From: Pleurocapsaceae cyanobacterium CSU_1_1
Lineage (GTDB): Bacteria > Cyanobacteriota > Cyanobacteriia > Cyanobacteriales > Xenococcaceae
Direction of reading: 5' to 3'
Assembly (NCBI GenBank): GCA_012034765.1
Contig: JAAUOU010000008.1
Span: 1 to 64,000, forward strand
DNA: 64,000 bases
Positions 56,013-64,000 of the stretch are shown here, one piece after another. The position numbers and the translations under genes are program-made. Position 1 is the first letter of the stretch; every line of letters starts with the position of its first letter. The notes under the pieces are model-generated. The model did not search any database and was not told the origin of the DNA. It saw only the letters and a list, made by a program, of their open reading frames with translations.

Positions 56013-56585
56013 ATGACTGTTAACTATCAAGCTCAAGACTTAACCAGTATCTTGGCTGAGATACTGTCTGAAAAGTCGGTCAAAAACTTAGACCACCGAC
56101 ATCGTCGTCGCTTAGAGATAATTCTGCGGAGTCACTTAGGTCAATCCCAGGTGGAGATTTGTTCTGCTTTAGGCTGTTCTAAAGATATGGCTCGTTATTG
56201 GATGGCGATCGCCAAAAAACCGTCAAGTGATTCTTGGCAGGATAATTGTGTCGGAAGACCAAAAAGGGTTAGCGATGAATATCTTCAGCGCCTGCAAGAA
56301 TTAGTTACCAGTAGTCCTAAAGACCACGGGTATGCGTTTAAACGTTGGACAGCCAGATGTCTGAGCCAGCATTTAAGCACCGAACTAGGTATAGAAATTA
56401 GCGATCGCCATGTGAATCGTTTGCTCAAGCAAATGGGTCTATCGACCAAGAATTCCCAGCATTCTGCCAACGCCAATCAAGCTTCTAGCAACTCAAAATC
56501 AGGCAGAATTACCATTCAAGACCTCAACCCATCTGCTTCTTCTCAATTAAACGATTCACTATGGTGGTTTCAAAACCAGATTTAA
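56013..56585 (+). CDS. Helix-turn-helix protein of transposase-DNA-binding type
   Basis: The 190-residue protein has an HTH with RRRLEIILRSHLGQSQVEIC and SALGCSKDMARYWMAIA (residues about 30-70), a linker GRPKRVSDEYLQRLQELV, and a second winged HTH HGYAFKRWTARCLSQHLSTE then GIEISDRHVNRLLKQMGL (about 100-148). This is the paired HTH that begins IS630/Tc1-type transposases, but no DDE catalytic domain follows and the C-terminus is Ser/Asn-rich. It is the first gene of the export operon and overlaps the ABC gene, so I infer a domesticated DNA-binding regulator of the divergent peptide cluster. Confidence 0.72.
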   Translation: MTVNYQAQDLTSILAEILSEKSVKNLDHRHRRRLEIILRSHLGQSQVEICSALGCSKDMARYWMAIAKKPSSDSWQDNCVGRPKRVSDEYLQRLQELVTSSPKDHGYAFKRWTARCLSQHLSTELGIEISDRHVNRLLKQMGLSTKNSQHSANANQASSNSKSGRITIQDLNPSASSQLNDSLWWFQNQI

Positions 56586-59562
56586 ACCCACAATTTATTC
56601 ATCAGTCTTTAATCATCTTTTATCAGAATCTCAACTTCAGCAGTTTTTATCCCAACTACAAATTATTGACCCCAATCCAGGAGAACTTTTTCGGCGTTTT
56701 GATCAAACAGAAGGCGGAATTTACCTCATCTTGGCGGGGAAAGTAAGATTAATCGATCAAGAAGATAATTTGATTGCTTCTGTGGCTCAAGGTTGGCTGG
56801 GGCAAATCGGTCTGTTTGCCGATCCTGGCTGGCAGCCGTACAGTCTTCGGGCTTCTTTGGGCTTAAAGCTGGCTTATTTGGATGGCAAATCAGCACGATT
56901 TTGGTTTGAGACTCATCCCCAGCTTCAGGAATATATTTATCGTCAGGGAGAAAAGTTAGATTTACTGATGTTGTGTCAACAAGCCAGTGGTTTAAACTCG
57001 GTAGAAGAACTACTGCCCATTTTGCCTTTATTAACAATAGAGCAATTAGAGCCAGGAATATTACCTCATCAATTGACCCAAAACAGACAACTGTGGCTAT
57101 TACGTCAAGGAGAAATGGTTCACGGTTCGGGTCTAAAATTAACTCCAGGTCATTTGTACTCCCAAGAAATTTTGCCTTTAGAAGGTGAATGGTTAATCAC
57201 CAAAGCCACTCAACTATATATTTTGGCAGATAGTCCTGAAGCAAAAGTAAATGTCAAACCTTCAAGCAAAACCAACAACAAAAATTCTGTCCTTAAAATT
57301 GCTCCTTTAAAAACAGTAATTCCTCAAGCAAAAATTGCCCCAGCCACCACACCTCTAACCTATTTCCCCAGTCCCCAAATAAAAATTGCTCATTGGTGGC
57401 AACAATCTTCAAAACGTTATCCTTTTCTCAAACAACACAGTGATTCCGACTGCGGGGTAGCTTGTTTGGTCATGGTTAGCAAATATTGGGGTAAAAACTT
57501 TAGTATCAACCAATTAAGGGCAGTAGCTAATGTAGATCGTTCAGGAGCATCAATTAAAGGCTTAATTACTGCTGCGGAATCCGTAGGCTTTATGGTCAGA
57601 CCGCGCAAAGCAGATTTATTAGCACTCCAAAGTCAAGAATTACCGGCGATCGCCCATTGGGAAGGAAACCATTATGTGGTGGTTTACCAAGTTACCAAAC
57701 GACAAGTTATTATTTGCGATCCAGCGATCGGCAGACGTGTTCTCAGTCGCCAGGAGTTCGTTGCTGGTTGGACTGGCTATACATTACTGCTAACACCAAC
57801 AGCCAAGTTTGAACAAGCGCCAGAAACAGAGGCAAACCTGTGGAAGTATGGAAAAGTACTTGAGCCATACAAAATAGTTTTACTGGAAATTTTTGCTGCC
57901 TCGCTAATCATTCAACTTGTTGGGTTATTTTCACCTATATTCACCCAAATTTTATTAGATCGGGTAGTGGTGCAACGTAGTGTTCCCACTTTAATTGCCG
58001 TAGGAACAGGGTTGCTTATTTTCCGAATTTTTCAGGTAGTAATTTCGACGCTACGGCGTTATTTGCTCTATCATACGGCTAACAGATTAGATTTATCCTT
58101 AATTGTGGGATTTATCAGCCATACCTTTAATCTGCCTCTGAACTATTTTGAAACTCGTTATGTCGGCGACATTACCTCAAGAATTAACGAAAATCGCAAA
58201 ATCCGCAGTTTTCTCACGGGAGATGCTATCACTACAGTCTTAGATGTTCTCAGTTTGTTTGTCTATGTCGCTTTAATGGTTTGGTATAGCTGGAAATTAT
58301 CGCTGCTGGCTTTAGTCGTCGTGCCTGTATTTGCGATCGTGACGGTGTTTGCTACGCCGTTTTTAGTGAGGGTATCCCGCGAAAGTTTTAATGCCAGCAC
58401 TAAAGAAAAAAGTTATCTCATTGAAGGTTTGACGGGGATTAGCACCATCAAGTCGATGGGAGTAGAACAAACAGTGAGGTGGCGTTGGGAAGATTTGATC
58501 AGTGAATCAATTCGGATTATTTTTTCAGGACAGATGATCCAAGAACGAGTGGAATTATGTACTTCTCTCATTGATGCCACTGTTTCTAGTTTGTTATTAA
58601 TTTTTGGAGTCTGGCAAGTAATTCAAAATGAACTGACGATTGGACAATTAATTGCTTTTAATATGCTGGTGGCTAACGTAATTAGTCCGATCAAAAGAAT
58701 GATTACCCTCTGGAATAATTTTCAAGAAATTAGAATTGCGATTGAACGCACAGATGATGTCATCAACACTCCAGCCGAAGCAGGATTAGCAGGAGAAAAT
58801 TTAGTTCCTATCCCACCGATCAAGGGAAAGATTCGGTTTGAAAATGTTACTTTTCGCTACGACTTGGAAAGCGAAACTAATACGATTGAAAATCTTAGCT
58901 TTGAGATTCAACCAGGACAGACAATTGCCTTGGTGGGGCGCAGTGGTTCGGGCAAAACCACTATTTCCAAACTGTTGCTGGGACTTTATCCCCCTGTTCA
59001 GGGCAAAATTACCATTGATGGCTACGACATTAATAAAATCTCCCTTAAATCCCTCAGACAACAGACAGGAGTGGTCAATCAGGATACTTTCCTGTTCGGG
59101 GGGACGATTTTAGAAAATCTGACCATTGGTCATCCTTATGCCAGTCAAGGGGCAATTGAAGAAGCTGCGCGCCTGGCGGGGGCGGCCGACTTTATTGAAG
59201 AGTTACCTCTTAAATATGGTTCTCAAGTGGGAGAAGGAGGCGGGCTGCTTTCGGGGGGACAAAGACAGCGTTTGGCGATCGCCCGTGCTTTATTAGGAAA
59301 ACCTCGTTTGCTAGTTCTTGACGAGGCTACCAGCAATTTAGATGCAGAATCAGAACGAATTATTCAAAATAATTTAAATACTATTTTAAAAAATCAAACC
59401 ACTTTAGTGATTGCTCATCGTCTTTCGACCGTGCGTAAGGCAGATTTAATTTTGGTGATGGATCGCGGACTTTTAGTCGAAAGCGGTACTCATCAAGAAT
59501 TAATGGCTCAACAGGGTCAATATTTCCATCTCAATCAACAACAGCTAGCGATCGCTAATTAA
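56561..59562 (+). CDS. Peptidase-containing ABC transporter (PCAT) with N-terminal cNMP-binding domain, apparent one-base deletion
   Basis: The start is ATG 56561 (MVVSKPDLNPQF); one T missing in 56608-56610 shifts the frame. After repair the protein is 1000 residues. It comprises a cNMP-binding-like beta-barrel (GGIYLILAGKVRLIDQEDN, QGWLGQIGLFADPGW; residues about 30-130), a proline-rich linker, a C39 peptidase (HSDSDCGVACLVMVSKYWG with the catalytic Cys, AHWEGNHYVVVYQ with His, CDPAIG with Asp), six membrane helices and an ABC ATPase (LVGRSGSGKTTISKLLLGLY, GGGLLSGGQRQRLAIARALL, LLVLDEATSNLDAESER, AHRLSTVRKAD). It should cut the leader after GG and export the peptide. The gene overlaps the HTH gene by 25 bp. 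Confidence 0.9.
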
Positions 59563-59614
59563 AATTTACTAGTTAATAAAAGTTTATTTAAATTTTAGAT
59601 TCTCAAAACCCACA

Positions 59615-61605
59615 ATGAAAAAAATTGAAAACTACACTGTCGTTCCTGAATCTAATCAGCATCAAGAAATAAAGATTTTGCTGGTAGACGATCAGAGTTT
59701 TGCCCGACGTTTTATTAGTAAACAAATCGAAACTGTTAATCATCTCAGAATTATCGGCATGGCGGGGAATGGACAAGAAGCGATCGCGATGGTCGAATCC
59801 CTACAACCAGATGTGGTACTAATCGATTTAGAAATGCCCGAAATGGATGGAGTGACAGCCATCGAAATTATTGTCGAGCGATTCCCTGGTTGTAAGGTTT
59901 TGGTGCTAAGTTCTCACGAAGATGAACAATATGTGCAAATGCCTTATTTGCTGGGGCGACAGGCTATTTACTCAAAGGAAGTTCAGCACAAGAGTTAACT
60001 AACGCTATTACCTCAATTCGCCAAGGTTACACTCAATTAAGTCCAGGGCTGTTGTCAAAAGTTCTCACCCCCAAAATCGAGATCCTGGACAATGAAACAC
60101 AATTGCCCCCAGTAGCAACCGCCGATGGTAACTGGTCAGAATCTACTAGAGAAGGAGTCGAAAACTTACCCAGAGTTTCTTTGCGAGCCTTACTATATGT
60201 ATTGATTGGCTTAATAATGGTGATGATTCCCTGGATCACCTTTAGCAAAGTGGATGAAATTGGTGCAGCTAAAGGTAAATTAGAGCCTCAAGGCAAAGTC
60301 GTTAGGCTCGATTCCCCCGTCAGCGGGGCTGTAATGTCGATTGATGTTCGAGAAGGAGACAAAGTTACCCCAGGACAAAAACTGGTGGAATTAGACACGG
60401 AACTTGTCAACGCAGAGCTTAATCAGCAACTACAAAAATTACAAGGGCAGCAAAATCAACTAAACCAATTACAATTACTCAAAAATCAACAGTCAATCTC
60501 GCTGCAAACTCAAAAACAGCAAAATCAAGCACAGCAGTTTGAAAAAGAAGCTTTAATCGCCCAGGCAAAAGAAAATCTGTTTTCTCTCAAAGCCAACTAT
60601 GAAAATCAACTAGCCGAAAAACAAGCCCAAATCCAACAGGCTGAAGGTGCAATCAAAGCCAGTCAGTCTGCCCATAAAATGGCACAAATTAAATGGCACA
60701 AAGCGATCGAAAAAGTACCCCGTTATCAATATGCTTTTAAAGAGGGTGGCATATCTCAAGATAGGTTGGCAGAAGCCGAACAAACCGCTCAAGAAAGTAA
60801 GGAAAGTATTAATCAAACTCAAGCTGAAATTGCTCAGTCTCAATCCCGCTATCAAGAGCAGAATCAGGGCTTTGACAAGTTACGTCAGCAAACAGCAGGG
60901 GAAATCGAACAAGCTGCTTTACGTTATCAAGAACAGCAACGAGGGCTTAAATCTTTAGTGGAGGCAAATAATTTAGCGAGTCTGAAAATTGAAGAAGAAT
61001 TAAAAAATACTGGGTCGCAAGTTGTCAACCTCAAAGGAGAAATCGCGCAAACAGAAACTTTAATTAAAGGTTTAAATTATCAATTACAGCAACGAAAGAT
61101 TTATGCTCCTGTCAGGGGAACAATCTTTGAATTACCGATCGCCAAACCAGGGGCAGTGGTGCAGCCAGGACAAACGATCGCCCAAATTGCCCCCGAAAAT
61201 GTGCCTTTAATTTTACGCGCCAGAATGAGCAGTAATCAAAGTGGCTTTCTGGAAGTGGGTTTACCTGTCAAACTCAAGTTTGATGCCTATCCATTTCAAG
61301 ACTATGGTATTGTGCCTGGTCGTTTAAGCTGGATTTCTCCTGATTCGCGGGTTAGACCTAGTTCATCAAGTTCATCAAGTTCATCATCATCATCGGCAAA
61401 TGAGTCCCCTGAATCAAATCTGCCAGCAGAATTCTATGAGGTTGAAGTTGAACTAGCACAAAACTATATTAAAGATGGCGATCGCCGAGTTATGTTGACC
61501 CCAGGACAAACTGCTACTGCGGAAATTGTCATTCGTCAGCGTCGTTTAGCCGATATTTTTCTCGCTCCATTTAAAAGTTTAAAAAACGGTGGTATTCAGC
61601 TTTAA
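59615..61605 (+). CDS. Response-regulator receiver domain fused to an HlyD-type periplasmic adaptor (one-base shift between)
   Basis: The first part (ATG 59615) is a CheY-like receiver: IKILLVDDQSFARRFISKQI (acidic pocket DD), DVVLIDLEMPEMDGVTAIEI (phospho-Asp) and CKVLVLSSHEDEQYVQ (Ser/Thr). Adding one A in 59937-59939 continues in the next frame as NALFAGATGYLLKGSSAQEL, the expected receiver end, then LSPGLLSKVLTPK. The same frame runs straight into an HlyD adaptor: a membrane helix (LLYVLIGLIMVMIPWITFSK), a biotinyl-lipoyl part (GKVVRLDSPVSGAVMSIDVR), a long coiled coil (about 200-420), the returning strand RKIYAPVRGTIFELPIAKPG and a beta-barrel end. The 663-residue whole is a cytosolic receiver on an export adaptor. 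If the shift is real, these would be two proteins. Confidence 0.78.
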
Positions 61606-61634
61606 TAGACCAAGAGTCTTTAATTGAACTGAGA

Positions 61635-62354
61635 ATGCCAGAACAGATCCCTATTAGTCCAGAAGAAATTATTCAACAAATAAAATTTTCTCGTCTAATG
61701 CCTGAAATTACCAAAGAAATTGCTAGTCGTAAGATTATTAGCGACACTGCCACAGCCGAAAATGTTGTCCTCAGCGAATTAGAAATACAGCAAGCAGCAG
61801 ATAGTTTTCGCTTGCAAAATGATCTTTCTAGTTCTCAGGCAACTTTAAATTGGCTAGAAAAATATAGTTTATCCATTGAGGAGTTTGAACAACTAATCTA
61901 TTACAATTCCCTCTCTTTAAAATTAGCTCAACATTTATATAGCGATCGCGTTGAAGCATATTTTTACGAACATCAGCTTGATTATACTGAAGCCGTAATT
62001 CACGAGATAGTTTTGGCAGATTTTGATTTGGGAATGGAACTGTTTTATGGGATTCAAGAACAAGAATTTAGCTTCTGGGATGTTGCCCATCAATATATTC
62101 AAGAACCAGAATTACGTTACAATGGCGGCTATCGAGGCTGCTTAAAGCGGAATCAACTTAAGCCAGAAATTTCTATGGCGGTATTCGCGGCTAATCCCCC
62201 ACAAGTCCTTAAGCCTATTGTTGTAAACAAGCAAACATACTTGATCTTTGTTTCGCAAATTACTCAGCCAAAGTTAGATAGTAAAATGCGCTATCTCATT
62301 GCTAGCGATCTGTTTAACCAATGGCTACAAGAACAAGTTAAACAACTAGTATAA
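61635..62354 (+). CDS. Parvulin-type peptidylprolyl isomerase of the export operon
   Basis: The 239-residue protein has an N-terminal helical SurA/PrsA-like chaperone part (residues about 1-115, e.g. LSELEIQQAADSFRLQNDLS) and a C-terminal parvulin-like domain (AVIHEIVLADFDLGMELFYG, RYNGGYRGCLKRNQLKPEIS, VFAANPPQVLKPIVVNKQTY). No signal peptide is evident. PPIases of this kind often accompany PCAT/HlyD exporters in cyanobacterial peptide clusters and may hold the precursor for export or help fold the transporter. It begins 29 bp after the adaptor gene, so it belongs to the same operon. Confidence 0.8.
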   Translation: MPEQIPISPEEIIQQIKFSRLMPEITKEIASRKIISDTATAENVVLSELEIQQAADSFRLQNDLSSSQATLNWLEKYSLSIEEFEQLIYYNSLSLKLAQHLYSDRVEAYFYEHQLDYTEAVIHEIVLADFDLGMELFYGIQEQEFSFWDVAHQYIQEPELRYNGGYRGCLKRNQLKPEISMAVFAANPPQVLKPIVVNKQTYLIFVSQITQPKLDSKMRYLIASDLFNQWLQEQVKQLV

Positions 62355-62566
62355 GCTGAGTTCGGGTTAAGGATCTAATCATGTTTAATTTCTTCGTAAA
62401 AATTTGGCGATGAAATCAGAATACAGAATACTCATTACTCAATTTTTCAGGTAACTTACATCAAACAAATTTAGGATTATCTTGTGAACCGTTCACTAGG
62501 TAAGTAGTTCTAGATACAATTAAAATTATTTTTTAAGCTTGATATCTTGTTTGTTATCGTCAAATT

Positions 62567-64000
62567 ATGTCGACCGCCAAAACTACTCAAATCTATTCCC
62601 TGAATGGTTTTGGGGCTACACCATTGCTCTTTGCTTTGTACTTTGTTTCTGGTTTTAATGCCTTATTGTATCAGGTGACTTGGCAGAGAATGCTAGGTTT
62701 GTTTTCTGGTTCTGATGTGCGTTCGGTGACGATTATTGTCGCTTCATATCTATTAGGTTTGGGCTTAGGAAATTTACTTGGGGGTTCACTTAGCGATCGC
62801 CTGACTAATCAAAAATGCGTCATGATATACGGCTTTTGCAATCTAGGTATTGCTGCTTTTGCCTTGGGTAGCCGTTTTATTTTTTATGATTTGCTCTTTC
62901 TGCGTCTGCAATATCTAGCTCAATCTTTACTAGTAACTTTGGGTGTTGTATTTCTCAGTCTATTAGTTCCCACTGTTTTAATGGGGATTTCTTTGCCCAT
63001 GCTTTCTAAGGCAGTTAATCGTAGTGCTGAGGGAGCTGCGTCTTTAATTGGCTGGCTCTATGGCTTTAATACTCTTGGTTCTGGTTTAGGAACGTTAATT
63101 TCAGGCTGGTATATTGTCGGGACTTTGGGCTATGACAAGACGGTATACTTAGGCGCGGGTTTTAGCTTTTTTGTTGGAGTGTCGGCGCTAATGCTGGCTG
63201 CTTGGTTTCCTCGCCGTAATTTTCTAGATTCTAAGTTGCAGGTTGCCACCGCACCGTTAGCCAATCATACTAAATCTGCATCTCTACAATCTTGGTATTT
63301 ATTAGTATTTATCTCGGGTTTTACGGCAATTTCTTGGGAAATTCTCTGGTTTAGGGTCTTAGATATCGCCCTTCAGTCTAATGCTTATACCTACGGTCAT
63401 TTATTGGCTTTTGTGTTAATTAGTAGTGCGATCGGCAGTATGATTGGGGCTAAAGCTGTTGCTTATATCCGTCATCCCCGAAAAGTATTTTTAATTATTC
63501 AAGGGATTATCTCTCTTTATTCAGCGATCGCCATCTGGGGAATCGGGCTTTATTGGCAAACTCATCCTGATTTGCGATCGGATGCAGGATTTATTAGGTT
63601 AGACCACTTAGATCCAGAAATATTGTTTAAGTATTTAATTGTCCCTGGAGTAATTACCATTGTCCCCAGCCTATTAATGGGATTTTATTTCCCTTTAGTA
63701 CAGCAAGCAGTTCAGCAAAATTATCGTGAAATTGGTAAGCGAGTAGGCTTTATCTATCTTGCCAGCATTTTGGGCAATACTTTAGGTAGCTTATTGACAG
63801 GTTTAGTCTTAATCGATTTATTAGGTACGGCAGGTTCAATTCGGCTGTTGGTAATTATTGGCGCTTGTTTCTTACTTTTAATTCGCCCTAACTTAAGCAA
63901 AAATCTGTTAATTACCGCTTTAATTATTCTTGCCCTCGTAACAACAGTAATTTTCCCCAATAATAAACGTTTTTGGGCTGCTCTGCATGGGGTCGATCCT
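62567..64000 (+). CDS. Membrane spermidine-synthase-like protein (MFS/SpeE fusion family), runs off the right edge
   Basis: From ATG 62567 the frame stays open for 478 codons to the window end. It starts MSTAKTTQIYSLNGFGATPL and then has many membrane helices with YQVTWQRMLGLFSGSDVRSV (the family's YQVxWxRLL motif), GLGLGNLLGGSLSDRL and VLMGISLPMLSKAVN. The family couples an MFS-like membrane half to a soluble spermidine-synthase-like half, which would lie beyond the edge. Its role is unclear. A spacer of 212 bp separates it from the PPIase gene, so it may be a separate unit. Confidence 0.75.
   Translation, partial: MSTAKTTQIYSLNGFGATPLLFALYFVSGFNALLYQVTWQRMLGLFSGSDVRSVTIIVASYLLGLGLGNLLGGSLSDRLTNQKCVMIYGFCNLGIAAFALGSRFIFYDLLFLRLQYLAQSLLVTLGVVFLSLLVPTVLMGISLPMLSKAVNRSAEGAASLIGWLYGFNTLGSGLGTLISGWYIVGTLGYDKTVYLGAGFSFFVGVSALMLAAWFPRRNFLDSKLQVATAPLANHTKSASLQSWYLLVFISGFTAISWEILWFRVLDIALQSNAYTYGHLLAFVLISSAIGSMIGAKAVAYIRHPRKVFLIIQGIISLYSAIAIWGIGLYWQTHPDLRSDAGFIRLDHLDPEILFKYLIVPGVITIVPSLLMGFYFPLVQQAVQQNYREIGKRVGFIYLASILGNTLGSLLTGLVLIDLLGTAGSIRLLVIIGACFLLLIRPNLSKNLLITALIILALVTTVIFPNNKRFWAALHGVDP

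Noticed and set aside
56561..56746. 61-aa ORF as a separate small gene before the ABC exporter
   Set aside because: Its first 16 residues join the exporter frame when one T is restored; the remainder is an out-of-frame tail.

Overview
The window is chromosomal DNA from a cyanobacterium. The palindrome GCGATCGC (HIP1) and its core CGATCG recur throughout, G+C is low to moderate, and several proteins belong to cyanobacteria-typical families (IcfG-type phosphatase, DUF1823, DUF1830, Uma2, cyanobacterial ISAs1 and NF041680 transposases, HopA1/PCAT peptide clusters). I could not assign a genus. I saw no tRNA, rRNA or CRISPR array.

Layout. (1) 1-2.2 kb is a scrap-yard: the start of an ISAs1-type transposase, an internal piece of a FAD-dependent halogenase/oxidoreductase, a broken NF041680 transposase, and truncated RHH-antitoxin and HxlR-regulator genes that meet at a deletion scar. 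(2) 2.3-10.2 kb is housekeeping: quinone oxidoreductase, Uma2, ftsY, icfG-like phosphatase, argH, NUDIX, DUF1823. (3) 10.2-11.5 kb holds a 106-bp MITE and a mosaic of three gene fragments (EamA transporter, MFS exporter, iron-siderophore binding protein). (4) 11.5-15.3 kb carries ackA, an ethylene-receptor-like histidine kinase and a Crp-family regulator. (5) 15.3-46.1 kb is a large exopolysaccharide locus. A leftward arm has glycosyltransferases, a Wzy-like polymerase, PhyH, an acyltransferase, a polysialyltransferase-like enzyme, kdsA, a sulfotransferase and a membrane-anchored GH10 glycanase. A rightward arm has GTs, an epimerase, a WbaP-like initiating transferase, a Wzc-like kinase, a PglK-like ABC flippase, methyltransferases, oxygenases, kdsD and kdsB. 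Together they look able to make, modify (sulfate, methyl, acyl), flip, polymerise and trim a secreted polymer probably containing Kdo. (6) 46.2-49 kb is an ExbB-ExbD-TonB energy-transduction set. (7) 49-51.9 kb has an AraC fragment, dienelactone hydrolase, a second Uma2, a second copy of the MITE and two small cyanobacterial proteins. (8) 51.9-62.4 kb is the highlight, a ribosomal-peptide (RiPP) cluster. A leftward operon encodes a precursor with a (Lys-Gly) repeat core, an APH-type kinase, a HopA1-family protein (the enzyme pair of class V lanthipeptides and thioviridamide-type clusters) and a 2-oxoglutarate/Fe(II) oxygenase. A divergent rightward operon encodes a transposase-derived HTH protein, a cNMP-domain/C39-peptidase ABC exporter, a response-regulator-HlyD fusion adaptor and a parvulin-type PPIase. 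(9) A membrane spermidine-synthase-like protein runs off the right edge.

A cross-cutting observation is that at least ten otherwise intact genes are each broken by exactly one missing base. Four of these sit at the same place, a G lost from GGCGATCG (HIP1); the others are mostly in A or T runs. Because ftsY and kdsA are among them, I treat these as probable sequence errors and annotate the genes as continuous, with the shift stated.
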